From assembly GCF_900129385.1 (NCBI RefSeq), contig NZ_FQVO01000009.1, forward strand, positions 124,001 to 188,000: a stretch of 64,000 nucleotides of DNA, written 5' to 3'. Position 1 is the stretch's first letter, and the number at the start of each line of letters is the position of its first letter. Shown here one piece after another: positions 25,281-33,962 of the stretch. The translations under genes and the position numbers were made by a program. Origin of the DNA: Chryseobacterium takakiae (GTDB taxonomy: Bacteria; Bacteroidota; Bacteroidia; Flavobacteriales; Weeksellaceae). The notes below the pieces were generated by a model. It ran no database searches, was not told the origin of the DNA, and was given only the letters and a program-made list of their open reading frames with translations.

Positions 25281-26678
25281 ATGAGTGATATGCAAAAAAC
25301 GCTTCAGCAAGAAGTAACACTTTCCGGGATCGGACTTCATACTGGTAAAGAAGTAAAACTGACCATGAAACCTGCCAAAGAAAATACAGGTTTTGTTTTT
25401 GTAAGAACAGACCTTGAAGGGCATCCACAGGTAGAAGCAGATGTTAATTATGTAGTAGCTACGGAAAGAGGAACAACATTAGAGAAATTAGGGGTGAAAA
25501 TTACAACTTGCGAGCATCTTTTAGCTGCATTGGTAGGTTGTGATATCGATAATGCTATTCTGGAAATGGATGCTTCGGAACCACCAATTTTGGACGGATC
25601 TTCAAAATATTTCGTTGAAGCAATTGAAAGTGTTGGTGTCGTTGAGCAGAATATTGCAAGAGAATATCTTGTTGTAAAAGAAGTGCTTACATACAGTGAT
25701 CCTGCTACCGGATCTGAAATAACCATTATTCCTTCTGATACCTACGAAGTGACGACTATGGTAGATTTCGGTACTAAGGTTCTGGGAACGCAAAATGCCA
25801 CTCTTAAAAATATTTCAGAGTTTAAAGATGAAATTTCCTCAGCAAGAACGTTCAGCTTCTTACATGAGCTGGAAATGCTGCTGGATCATGGCCTTATCAA
25901 AGGGGGCGATATATCAAACGCTATTGTTTATGTAGATAAGGATCTTACGCCGGAAACCACAGAAAAACTTAAAAAAGCTTTCGGTAAAGACAACGTTTCT
26001 ATAAGACCAAACGGAATTCTTGACAATTTAAATTTAAATTATCCTAATGAAGCGGCAAGACACAAATTACTGGATGTGATTGGTGATCTGGCCTTGGCAG
26101 GAGTAAAAATAAAAGGAAAAGTTATTGCCAACAAACCGGGACATTATGTAAATACCCAGTTTGCGAAAAAACTTAACCGCCAATGGAAACTGCAGAAAAA
26201 GAAAAATGTTCCGGATTTCGACCTTACCAAAGAACCGGTTTTTGATATCAACGGAATTATGAGGCTTATGCCGCACAGACCGCCGTTCTTGCTGATTGAT
26301 AAAATTCTTGAACTTTCAGATTCTCACGTTGTAGGACTGAAGAATGTAACGATGAACGAACCGTTCTTTGTAGGACATTTTCCAAAAGAGCCTGTAATGC
26401 CGGGCGTTTTACAGGTGGAAGCATTGGCACAGACAGGTGGTATTCTTGTATTGGCAAGTGTTCCGGACCCTGAAAATTACTCTACCTATTTCATAAAAAT
26501 TGATAAAGTAAAATTCAAAAGAAAAGTAGTGCCGGGAGATACTATCATTTTCAAAATTGAATTGATCGAGCCGATCAGAAGAGGAATCGTTCACATGCAG
26601 GGCTACGGATATGTAGGGGATGCAGTTGCCGTAGAAGCAGAATTAATGGCTCAAGTTGCAAAAAATAAAGTTGATTAA
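25281..26678 (+). CDS. lpxC/fabZ: LpxC-FabZ fusion: UDP-3-O-acyl-GlcNAc deacetylase / 3-hydroxyacyl-ACP dehydratase
   Basis: A 465-residue bifunctional protein usual in Bacteroidota. The LpxC half (about 1-305) has the zinc ligands H79 (CEHLLAAL), H261 and D265 (HKLLDVIGD). The FabZ half (about 320-465) has MPHRPPFLLID, the catalytic H366 in GHFPKEPVMPG and E380 in VEALAQTGG. The fusion couples lipid A deacetylation with hydroxyacyl-chain supply. The ATG at 25281 follows the lpxD stop by 4 bases; an in-frame TTG inside lpxD is less likely. The next gene starts directly after the stop codon. Confidence 0.95.
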   Translation: MSDMQKTLQQEVTLSGIGLHTGKEVKLTMKPAKENTGFVFVRTDLEGHPQVEADVNYVVATERGTTLEKLGVKITTCEHLLAALVGCDIDNAILEMDASEPPILDGSSKYFVEAIESVGVVEQNIAREYLVVKEVLTYSDPATGSEITIIPSDTYEVTTMVDFGTKVLGTQNATLKNISEFKDEISSARTFSFLHELEMLLDHGLIKGGDISNAIVYVDKDLTPETTEKLKKAFGKDNVSIRPNGILDNLNLNYPNEAARHKLLDVIGDLALAGVKIKGKVIANKPGHYVNTQFAKKLNRQWKLQKKKNVPDFDLTKEPVFDINGIMRLMPHRPPFLLIDKILELSDSHVVGLKNVTMNEPFFVGHFPKEPVMPGVLQVEALAQTGGILVLASVPDPENYSTYFIKIDKVKFKRKVVPGDTIIFKIELIEPIRRGIVHMQGYGYVGDAVAVEAELMAQVAKNKVD

Positions 26679-27467
26679 ATGATTCATCAATTAGCAGCCG
26701 TAGATAAGCGTGCGAAAATCAGCAAAAATGTAATCGTAGAACCTTTCACTACCATTGCAGGGGACGTAGAAATAGGAGAAGGAACATGGATTGGTCCCAA
26801 CGTTACCATCATGGATGGAGCAAGAATTGGTAAAAACTGCAGAATTTTCCCGGGAACCGTAATTTCGGCAATTCCTCAGGATTTGAAATTCGATGGCGAA
26901 GATACTCAGGTTATTATCGGTGACGAAACCACCATCAGAGAATGTGTTACCGTAAACAGGGGAACAAAAGCATTAGGATTTACCAAAATAGGAAAAAACT
27001 GCCTTATCATGGCAACTTCGCACATTGCGCACGACTGTGTGATAGGAGATCACGTTATCATTGTAAATGGTTGCGGTATCGCCGGACATGTAGAAATTGG
27101 TGACTATACTGTAATGGGAGGATTATCCGCCGTGCATCAGTTTGGTAAAATCGGGAAACATGTAATGATTTCCGGAGGTACACTTGTAAGAAAAGATATT
27201 CCGCCTTATGTAAAAGTTGCGAGAGAACCAATGTCATATGCAGGGATTAATTCGGTAGGGCTCAGAAGAAGAGGATTTACCAACGAAAAGATATTTGAAA
27301 TCCAGAAAATTTACAGAGCTATTTTCCAAATGAAAATGAATGTTTCACAGGCGATTTCACATATTGAAAAAGAAATGCTTCCCACGGCAGAGAGAGATGA
27401 AATTCTTCAGTTCATCCAAAACTCACCAAGAGGAATCGTAAAAGGATATGGAACCGGAAAAGAATAA
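26679..27467 (+). CDS. lpxA: UDP-N-acetylglucosamine O-acyltransferase LpxA
   Basis: A 262-residue left-handed beta-helix acyltransferase, the first enzyme of lipid A synthesis. Hexapeptide repeats run from about residue 15 to 190, with the catalytic histidine in SHIAHDCVIG and the HQFGKIGK segment. The C-terminal helical part has YAGINSVGLRRRGFTNE. It begins one base after the lpxC/fabZ stop, so the three lpx genes are one translation unit. Length and motifs are standard. Confidence 0.95.
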   Translation: MIHQLAAVDKRAKISKNVIVEPFTTIAGDVEIGEGTWIGPNVTIMDGARIGKNCRIFPGTVISAIPQDLKFDGEDTQVIIGDETTIRECVTVNRGTKALGFTKIGKNCLIMATSHIAHDCVIGDHVIIVNGCGIAGHVEIGDYTVMGGLSAVHQFGKIGKHVMISGGTLVRKDIPPYVKVAREPMSYAGINSVGLRRRGFTNEKIFEIQKIYRAIFQMKMNVSQAISHIEKEMLPTAERDEILQFIQNSPRGIVKGYGTGKE

Positions 27468-27482
27468 TCATAAATATTAAAT

Positions 27483-27815
27483 ATGAAATTTTTAATCTTT
27501 TTTATCATGCTTTCAGTGACTTCTGTGTTTGGACAGCAAACGGAAGGATTAAAAACTCAGAAAACAACAAAGGCTTCTATCATGGAAAGAAAACTTCCGG
27601 AGAAGCCTAATGACAGTCTCGCCAGGAATAATTTTAAATCTATCCTGAATCAGAAGGATAACTCAAATTCTATTTTTGGTACGGCAAACCAGTACAACTC
27701 CGAGGTACAGATGAATGTGAACCGCTTACAGAATAATGTGAATATGTTCAATAACAATACATTCAACAGAATGATTCCGCAGGGAGAGGGAATACAATTT
27801 AACAAAAGAAAATAA
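27483..27815 (+). CDS. Small secreted protein of unknown function
   Basis: A 110-residue protein not recognised as a known family. It has an N-terminal signal peptide (MKFLIFFIMLSVTSVFG, cleavage likely before QQ), and the mature part is polar and rich in asparagine and glutamine (for example NVNMFNNNTFNRM), with no cysteine. It lies 15 bases after lpxA and 15 bases before efp on the same strand, so it is probably co-transcribed with envelope genes. It may be periplasmic or outer-membrane associated; no function is visible. Confidence 0.7.
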   Translation: MKFLIFFIMLSVTSVFGQQTEGLKTQKTTKASIMERKLPEKPNDSLARNNFKSILNQKDNSNSIFGTANQYNSEVQMNVNRLQNNVNMFNNNTFNRMIPQGEGIQFNKRK

Positions 27816-27830
27816 TTATATACAACATTA

Positions 27831-28397
27831 ATGGCAACAAGTAACGATATCAGAAAAGGGCTTTGCATTGAGTACAGCAACGATATTTATAAAGTTATCG
27901 AATTTCTTCACGTAAAACCGGGAAAAGGTCCTGCTTTCGTTAGAACAAAATTAAAATCTGTAACCAACGGAAAAGTAATTGACAATACTTTCTCTGCAGG
28001 TCACAAAATCGACGAAGTAAAAGTAATCACCAGAAAATACCAGTATTTGTATGATGATGAAAACGGGTTCCATTTCATGAATAATGACGATTTTTCTCAA
28101 CTTTACCTGAACAAGGAAATGATTGAAAACTCAAACCTTATGAAAGCAGGAGAAGAAGTTACTATCATCCTGAAAGAAGCAGATGAAACACCTCTTTCTG
28201 CTGAATTGCCACAATCGGTTTATCTTGAAGTTGTGGAAGCGGATCCGGGGGTAAAAGGAAATACTGCAACCAACGCTCTTAAAAACGCCATCGTTGAAAC
28301 TGGAGCAAGGGTAATGGTTCCTTTATTTATTGAGCCGGGAGACAAAATTAAAGTAAGTACAGAAGACGGTTCTTACTTGGAAAGAGTTAAAGAATAA
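27831..28397 (+). CDS. efp: Translation elongation factor P
   Basis: A 188-residue EF-P that rescues ribosomes stalled at polyproline. Three beta-barrel domains are expected; the N-terminal KOW-like domain carries the PGKGPAF loop with K32 at the modified tip position, and the C-terminal domain shows GDKIKVSTEDGSYLERV. Length is standard. It is co-directional with the lpx genes and is followed by a terminator-like hairpin. Whether K32 is modified, and by which enzyme, cannot be told from this window. Confidence 0.95.
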   Translation: MATSNDIRKGLCIEYSNDIYKVIEFLHVKPGKGPAFVRTKLKSVTNGKVIDNTFSAGHKIDEVKVITRKYQYLYDDENGFHFMNNDDFSQLYLNKEMIENSNLMKAGEEVTIILKEADETPLSAELPQSVYLEVVEADPGVKGNTATNALKNAIVETGARVMVPLFIEPGDKIKVSTEDGSYLERVKE

Positions 28398-28415
28398 TTT
28401 TAATACAATCTACAG

Positions 28416-28448
28416 AAATTCGGAATGTGAAAGCAGACCGAATTTTTG
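28416..28448 (+). terminator. Terminator after efp
   Basis: Stem AAATTCGG / CCGAATTT with a 14-base loop, followed by TT and a short T-rich tail. Confidence 0.65.
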
Positions 28449-28467
28449 TTTATAAAAGTTTTAAAGA

Positions 28468-28509
28468 GTCCCGAAGGGACGACTATAAAAGAATCGGATA
28501 AAGTCCGAT
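28468..28509. repeat. Two small hairpins between efp and the second lpxD-like gene
   Basis: GTCCC-GAA-GGGAC (28468-28480) and ATCGGA / TCCGAT with a 5-base spacer (28493-28509). The first shares the C-GAA-G triloop with other intergenic palindromes in this window. Confidence 0.6.
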
Positions 28510-28545
28510 CTTGACATGTTTGATAACTAAACATCATTAAACAAT

Positions 28546-29448
28546 ATGAAGTTTCATCAGCCACAAAAACTTAGAACAATTGCTGATATTATCGGTGCCA
28601 GATTCATAGGCCCTGAAGATTTTGAAGTATTGGGAACAAACGAAATTCATATGGTAAAACCAGGTGATATTGTTTTTGTAAACCATCCTAAATATTATGA
28701 TAAAGCCCTGAATTCCGCAGCTACCATTATTCTTATTGATAAAGAAGTGGAATGTCCTGAAGGAAAGGCACTTTTGGTTTCTGATGATCCATTCAGAGAC
28801 TTTAATAAGATTAACACCCATTTTACGAGAATTTATAATTTCACGGAAGAGCTTCATGATGTTGAAATCGGTGAAGGAACGCATATTCATCATTCGGCAG
28901 TGATCGGAAACAATGTTAAAATCGGAAAAAATACCCTTATCTTCCCGAATGTGGTGATCGGTGACAGAACCGTTATTGGAGATAATGTGGTAATCCAGTC
29001 GAATACGGTCTTGGGTGGTGATGCATTCTATTACAGAAAACTGGACGGAAACTTTGATCGTTTAATCTCTGTTGGAAATGTAGTCATTGAAAACAACGTT
29101 GAAATTGGAAACGGATGTACGATTGACAGAGGAGTTACAGACTCTACGGTGATCGGTGAAGGATCTGTTTTAGATAACCAGATCCAGATCGGACATGATA
29201 CGGTAATCGGTAAAAAATGCCTTATTGCTTCCCAGACGGGAATTGCAGGATGCTGTATCATTGAAGATGAAGTAACCATCTGGGGACAAGTCGGGATCGC
29301 ATCTGGTCTCAGAATAGAAAAAGGTACTATTTTACTAGCGAAAGCCGGAGTTAATAGAGATTTGTCTAAAGGAACCTATTTCGGTTCTATTGCGGAAGAC
29401 TTCAGAACATACTTGAAAAAAGAGGTTAAACTGAGAAATCTCAAATAA
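28546..29448 (+). CDS. LpxD-like hexapeptide acyltransferase (second copy)
   Basis: A 300-residue paralogue of LpxD. The N-terminal domain is shorter (about 105 residues, with [17 protein letters not shown]), then come beta-helix repeats with [22 protein letters not shown] in place of GGDGFGF, and the histidine in [10 protein letters not shown]. The usual catalytic IAHN is IGHD here but the histidine is kept. It may N-acylate a different acceptor or use a different acyl chain from the first LpxD. It is downstream of efp with hairpins between, so it may be separately transcribed. Confidence 0.78.
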   Translation: MKFHQPQKLRTIADIIGARFIGPEDFEVLGTNEIHMVKPGDIVFVNHPKYYDKALNSAATIILIDKEVECPEGKALLVSDDPFRDFNKINTHFTRIYNFTEELHDVEIGEGTHIHHSAVIGNNVKIGKNTLIFPNVVIGDRTVIGDNVVIQSNTVLGGDAFYYRKLDGNFDRLISVGNVVIENNVEIGNGCTIDRGVTDSTVIGEGSVLDNQIQIGHDTVIGKKCLIASQTGIAGCCIIEDEVTIWGQVGIASGLRIEKGTILLAKAGVNRDLSKGTYFGSIAEDFRTYLKKEVKLRNLK

Positions 29449-29488
29449 ACAAATTGTTTAGATTTATCTTTAATCAAAGAAATTTAAT

Positions 29489-29496
29489 TAAATTTG
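29489..29496 (+). promoter_or_regulatory. -7 box for sucD
   Basis: TAAATTTG, 42 bases before the sucD ATG. Confidence 0.6.
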
Positions 29497-29538
29497 TGTG
29501 CATTTAAAAATTAATAAATAAATTAAATAAATAATAAA

Positions 29539-30411
29539 ATGTCAATTTTAGTAAACAAAGATTCTAAAGTAATTGTACAAGGATTTACGGGGAATGAAGG
29601 TACTTTCCACGCAAGCCAGATGATCGAATACGGAACCAACGTTGTAGGTGGTGTTACTCCGGGAAAAGGAGGAAGCGAGCACCTTGGAAAGCCGGTATTC
29701 AATACTGTAGCTGATGCTGTGGCAAAAGCCGGAGCAAACGTGAGTATCATTTTCGTACCGCCTGCATTTGCAGCTGATGCCATTATGGAAGCTGCTGAAG
29801 CAGGAATCAAAGTAATTGTATGTATTACCGAAGGTATTCCTGTAGCAGATATGGTAAAAGTAAAATCTTACATTGCCGACAGAGACTGCAGATTAATCGG
29901 TCCGAACTGCCCGGGAATCATTACTTCTGAAGAAGCTAAAATTGGTATTATGCCAGGTTTCGTTTTCAAAAAAGGTAAGGTAGGTATCGTTTCAAAATCA
30001 GGTACGCTTACTTATGAAGCAGCAGATCAGGTAGTAAGAGCCGGTTTCGGTATCTCTACAGCAATTGGTATCGGTGGAGATCCTATTATCGGGACAACTA
30101 CAAGAGAAGCTTTGGAATTATTCATCAATGATCCTGAAACGGAAGCAGTGGTAATGATTGGAGAAATTGGTGGTGGTCTTGAAGCAGAAGCAGCAAGATG
30201 GTACAAAGCCAGCGGTTCTACAAAGCCTGTAGTAGGTTTTATTGCCGGACAAACTGCTCCTAAAGGAAGAACAATGGGACACGCAGGTGCTATCGTTGGC
30301 GGTGCTGAGGATACAGCCCAGGCAAAGATGGAGATCATGAGAGAAAACGGTATCAATGTAGTAGATTCCCCTGCTGATATTGGTGTTACCGTGGCTAAGG
30401 TTTTAGCATAA
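29539..30411 (+). CDS. sucD: Succinyl-CoA synthetase (ADP/GDP-forming) alpha subunit
   Basis: A 290-residue alpha subunit of the TCA-cycle enzyme. The CoA-binding Rossmann domain shows [12 protein letters not shown] and TPGKGG; the ligase domain has [21 protein letters not shown] and the phosphohistidine H248 in GHAGAIVGG. The beta subunit gene sucC is not adjacent, which is common in Flavobacteriia. It has its own promoter box and an 80-base leader region upstream. Confidence 0.96.
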   Translation: MSILVNKDSKVIVQGFTGNEGTFHASQMIEYGTNVVGGVTPGKGGSEHLGKPVFNTVADAVAKAGANVSIIFVPPAFAADAIMEAAEAGIKVIVCITEGIPVADMVKVKSYIADRDCRLIGPNCPGIITSEEAKIGIMPGFVFKKGKVGIVSKSGTLTYEAADQVVRAGFGISTAIGIGGDPIIGTTTREALELFINDPETEAVVMIGEIGGGLEAEAARWYKASGSTKPVVGFIAGQTAPKGRTMGHAGAIVGGAEDTAQAKMEIMRENGINVVDSPADIGVTVAKVLA

Positions 30412-30428
30412 TTTTAAAAATATACACA

Positions 30429-31097
30429 ATGAAAAAAATTTTATTACCCTCCGCCTTGTTATTGTCGGTGATGTCTTTCGCACAAATAGACTTCAGCAGT
30501 ACAAGATTCGGAGTGTCTGCGGGAGGCAACCTTTCGGCAGTAAAAAATGCTCACAATCCCTCAGGAAGAAGACTTACGGCACAGGCCGGATTTCTGGCTT
30601 TGATTCCTGTTGGCAGCACGAATCAGTTTTTCCTTCAGCCGGAAATACAATATTTCGGTGCGGGAGAGACAGGAAAAGATAAAGATTTTAAAGGTAAAGA
30701 CGGTTATGATGCGGTCTATGCCAATAATTATCTTAGTGTACCTATCAGTTTTAAGGCTTATTTTTCCGAGGCAGAATCAGAATTTTTCGGATTGATAGGG
30801 CCAAGATTTAATTTTTTGATAGATCAGCGAACGAAAAACGCTCCTGTCTCAAGACCTTATTATGACCCGGATGTTACGCTAACGTCTCTGCCTAATGTCA
30901 ATGGAAAAGCGAATAGCTTTAACTTTGGAATCGGCTTTGGAGTAGGGTACAGCTACAAAAGACAACTGGAAATAGCTGCAAGATATGATTTTGGACTTTC
31001 CAATACATATCCCGGACTTGATTATGAGCCGCAGGGAACTACTAAAAATAAATCTGAGCAGGTTCTCAGTGTAAGTCTGAGTTATATTTTCAGATAA
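30429..31097 (+). CDS. Outer-membrane beta-barrel protein (PorT-like family)
   Basis: A 222-residue protein with a signal peptide (cleavage after SFA, about residue 18) and an eight-strand-barrel-like pattern: RFGVSAGGNLSAV, FFLQPEIQYFGAG, YLSVPISFKAYF, NFGIGFGVGYSY and a C-terminal SVSLSYIFR ending in an aromatic-arginine. These are features of the outer membrane protein beta-barrel domain family common in Bacteroidota. The function is unknown. It lies 17 bases after sucD and ends at a strong bidirectional terminator. Confidence 0.78.
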   Translation: MKKILLPSALLLSVMSFAQIDFSSTRFGVSAGGNLSAVKNAHNPSGRRLTAQAGFLALIPVGSTNQFFLQPEIQYFGAGETGKDKDFKGKDGYDAVYANNYLSVPISFKAYFSEAESEFFGLIGPRFNFLIDQRTKNAPVSRPYYDPDVTLTSLPNVNGKANSFNFGIGFGVGYSYKRQLEIAARYDFGLSNTYPGLDYEPQGTTKNKSEQVLSVSLSYIFR

Positions 31098-31117
31098 AAT
31101 TATGTAATTCAAGCATA

Positions 31118-31148
31118 AAAAATCCCGAAGTAAAGCTTCGGGATTTTT
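31118..31148. terminator. Bidirectional terminator between convergent genes
   Basis: 13-base stem AAAAATCCCGAAG / CTTCGGGATTTTT with loop TAAAG. Confidence 0.88.
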
Positions 31149-31163
31149 ATTTAACTCTATTTA

Positions 31164-32474
31164 TTACCCTTTAATCCATTTCCAGAGCTCTTTTAGGGTT
31201 GCCTTATTTCCATACATCAGGATACCCACCCTGTATATTTTTCCGGCTAGAAAAATCATAAAAATAGTAGTTCCCAGTAGTAAAGTGATTGATAAAGCAA
31301 TCTGCCATGCAGGAACGCCAAAAGGTATTCTTGCAATCATGGCCACAGGAGAAGTGAAAGGGATAATTGACAGCCAGAAGCCCAGCGGACCATCCGGATT
31401 ATTCATTAAAGAAAAACTGCCATACATGCCCAGCATTAAAGGAAGAATGGCAAAAAGCGTGAATTGCTGTGTTTCCGTTTCATTATCCACTGCAGATCCA
31501 ATCGCTGCATATATCGAGCTGTAAAAAATATATCCCAAAAGGAAAAATACGATAAACACAAAGATAATCAGCGGAAAATTAAGTTCCAGTAAACTGTGGG
31601 AAACCTGGGTGGCAATCTGTGTCACATCAAGCTTGGTAGCCAATTCTTCATTTCCTCCCGGTATGTTTTTCTGAATGGAAGAAAATCCGGTATTCAGAAC
31701 CAAAGCACCAATTACAGACATGGTAATCCAGACCACAAACTGCGTTAATGCAACAAGTGTAACTCCTAAAATTTTTCCCATCATCAGTTCAAAAGGCTTC
31801 ACTGAAGAAATGATAATTTCCACGACACGGTTGTTTTTTTCTTCCAGCACGCTTCGCATTACCCTCACTCCATAAATAATGATAAACATGAACGTGACAT
31901 ACATCAGAAGAATGCTTAATCCGCTTTTTACCCCAAACGCAAGATCAGAATCTTCCTTATTGTTTTCGGAAACATTAATTGTTTTCAGGGTAAAGCTTTT
32001 ATCAAGATTAATGAGCTGCGTTTCTGCAATACCTAATTGCTTTATTTTCTCTTTTTTAATAACCTCGTTAATGTCTGAAACAATTTTTTGCTTCGTGTCA
32101 AAACCTATTTTATTATTAATGACAAGCCTTGTGTTTTTCTGAAGGTCATCAAAATTCTTATTTTTAAGTTCAGGTAATACTAAGATGCCATCCAGTGATT
32201 CATTGGTTTTAAGATTATTGATTTTCGATTTTTCATCTGCGGCAGATACGTAAATGTATTTTAGTTGTTCGGAAGATTTCATCTGACCGGTAAATAATCC
32301 GCTTTTGTCTACCACTTCAATAACACTGTGGGATTCATTAGCCTTAAACATAAGTCCGATTACCGCTCCGAAAGCAACAAGAAGAATAGGAGCAAGAATG
32401 GTCAATATAATGAAGGATTTTTTCTTAACCTGCGTCAGAAATTCCCTTTTTGTAATTAAAAAAATATTATTCAT
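31164..32474 (-). CDS. ABC-2 type transporter permease (NatB-like)
   Basis: A 436-residue membrane protein with one N-terminal helix (about 22-42), a long extracytoplasmic domain, and five to six helices in the C-terminal half (from about 190). The segment VLEEKNNRVVEIIISSVKPFELMMGKILG is the ABC-2 permease signature. It lies 2 bases after its ATPase gene on the minus strand, so the pair forms one exporter. NatA/NatB-type sodium export is the closest named system, but the substrate cannot be deduced. Confidence 0.85.
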   Translation of the reverse strand: MNNIFLITKREFLTQVKKKSFIILTILAPILLVAFGAVIGLMFKANESHSVIEVVDKSGLFTGQMKSSEQLKYIYVSAADEKSKINNLKTNESLDGILVLPELKNKNFDDLQKNTRLVINNKIGFDTKQKIVSDINEVIKKEKIKQLGIAETQLINLDKSFTLKTINVSENNKEDSDLAFGVKSGLSILLMYVTFMFIIIYGVRVMRSVLEEKNNRVVEIIISSVKPFELMMGKILGVTLVALTQFVVWITMSVIGALVLNTGFSSIQKNIPGGNEELATKLDVTQIATQVSHSLLELNFPLIIFVFIVFFLLGYIFYSSIYAAIGSAVDNETETQQFTLFAILPLMLGMYGSFSLMNNPDGPLGFWLSIIPFTSPVAMIARIPFGVPAWQIALSITLLLGTTIFMIFLAGKIYRVGILMYGNKATLKELWKWIKG

Positions 32475-32476
32475 AA

Positions 32477-33388
32477 TTAAATATTGCTGCTTACTGCATT
32501 AATAAAAACTTCATTCATACTCGGAATTTTTTCTTCAAACGAACGCACTTTTCCTATATGTATCAATTCAAGGAGAATATCATTTTGATTTGTTTCGTTT
32601 TTAAGATCAAAGGAAACAAGATTGTTTTCATTTACAATATTGAAAAGATCATATTTTCTTTTAAAATTATCAAACTGAATATCACGTACTTCTGAAAGTG
32701 TAATGCCAAAAATATTTTTTTTGAATTTTTCCCTTACATCAAATACTCTTCCGTCAATAATTTTTTTAGAATTGTTAATAAGCGCAACATAATCACACAT
32801 TTCTTCCACGCTCTCCATACGGTGTGTTGATAAAATAATGGTTGTTCCGTTGTTTTTAAGATCAATAATCTGATCTTTAATAAGATTGGCATTCACCGGA
32901 TCGAAACCGGAAAAAGGTTCGTCCAGAATCAGTAAATTAGGTCTGTGAAGAACAGTAACTACAAACTGTATCTTTTGTGCCATGCCTTTGGAAAGTTCAG
33001 ACAGTTTCTTTTTCCACCACTGGTCGATATGAAGTTTGTCAAACCATTTTTTGGCTTCATCTAAAGCATCATTCTTGCTCATTCCCTTAAGTTCGCCAAA
33101 ATAAAGAAGCTGATCTCCTACGGTCATGTTCTTGTAAAGCCCTCTTTCTTCAGGCATGTAGCCGATATCTTTAATATGATCAGGATTAAGTTTTTGTCCG
33201 TTGATCATAATATCTCCCGAATCTGCCTGGGTAATCTGGTTAATGATGCGGATAAATGAGGTTTTTCCGGCTCCGTTTGGTCCTAAAAGACCATAGACAC
33301 TTCCTTTCGGAACATGGATGCTGAAATCGTCCAATGCTACTTTTTTGCCCGCATTGTAAGTCTTTCTGATATGTTCAGCTTTTAGCAT
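32477..33388 (-). CDS. ABC transporter ATP-binding protein (NatA-like)
   Basis: A 303-residue ATPase. Walker A is GPNGAGKT at about residues 36-43, the signature region ELSKGMAQKIQFV is a degenerate LSGGQ, and Walker B LLILDEPFSG and the switch histidine in STHRMESVEEMC follow. A C-terminal extension after residue 220 is typical of the ABC-2/DrrA-like exporters. It is the first gene of the two-gene minus-strand unit with the permease. The substrate is unknown. Confidence 0.88.
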   Translation of the reverse strand: MLKAEHIRKTYNAGKKVALDDFSIHVPKGSVYGLLGPNGAGKTSFIRIINQITQADSGDIMINGQKLNPDHIKDIGYMPEERGLYKNMTVGDQLLYFGELKGMSKNDALDEAKKWFDKLHIDQWWKKKLSELSKGMAQKIQFVVTVLHRPNLLILDEPFSGFDPVNANLIKDQIIDLKNNGTTIILSTHRMESVEEMCDYVALINNSKKIIDGRVFDVREKFKKNIFGITLSEVRDIQFDNFKRKYDLFNIVNENNLVSFDLKNETNQNDILLELIHIGKVRSFEEKIPSMNEVFINAVSSNI

Positions 33389-33491
33389 TAAATTGTTTTT
33401 ACTGATTAGTATGAAAAAGTTCCGAAAGTTACGGAATTATTGAAAACAGATTAATCTAAAAGAAAAAATCCTGATGATTATCAGGATTTAA

Positions 33492-33845
33492 TTATTGTTT
33501 TACGATTTGTGTAACCTTCATAGTGTTGTCGCTCAATATGTAGCGGATCAAATATTTTCCGGGTTTCAATTTTTCAATATTAATTTCTCCCGAATTCATA
33601 TTTACAGCATAATTGGCAACCTGTGTTCCTAAAATAGAATAGAAGGTCACACTTTTAATTTTAAGATTAGAGTCCTTTGCCTTTACAATCAGAAAGTCCT
33701 TTGCAGGATTCGGGTAGGCTACGAGGACACCATCATCAGCTTTTTGTGAAAATGCTGACGGCTCCTTTATCTGTGCCTTTGCATTGTTGGAAAATCCAAC
33801 AAAAGCGCCTAAAAAGATAAATAAAAGTAAAAGTTTTTTCATCAA
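33492..33845 (-). CDS. Minimal secreted protein with a T9SS type A sorting domain
   Basis: A 117-residue protein: signal peptide (about 1-24), a linker of some 20 residues, then a complete type IX secretion sorting domain (YPNPAKDFLIVKA, then SILGTQV, KLKPGKYLIRYI and a lysine-containing end). There is no cargo domain, so the secreted product would be almost only the sorting tail. It may be a small effector, a decoy or regulatory substrate, or a remnant of a larger gene. It is a single gene with its own promoter box at 33873. Confidence 0.82.
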   Translation of the reverse strand: MMKKLLLLFIFLGAFVGFSNNAKAQIKEPSAFSQKADDGVLVAYPNPAKDFLIVKAKDSNLKIKSVTFYSILGTQVANYAVNMNSGEINIEKLKPGKYLIRYILSDNTMKVTQIVKQ

Positions 33846-33872
33846 ATTATAATTTCTATAAATATATTAAAA

Positions 33873-33880
33873 CAAAAGTA
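33873..33880 (-). promoter_or_regulatory. -7 box for the T9SS-tail gene
   Basis: Minus strand reads TACTTTTG (TAnnTTTG), about 28 bases before the start at 33845. Confidence 0.55.
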
Positions 33881-33925
33881 AACAATTCCACAATCTCCTG
33901 CAACACTTTTTTGTTTAAGTTGTAG

Positions 33926-33933
33926 TAAATTTG
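33926..33933 (+). promoter_or_regulatory. -7 box for hemB
   Basis: TAAATTTG, 29 bases before the hemB ATG. Confidence 0.6.
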
Positions 33934-33962
33934 CATTAAATTTCATTCAAAAAGTATTCCAA

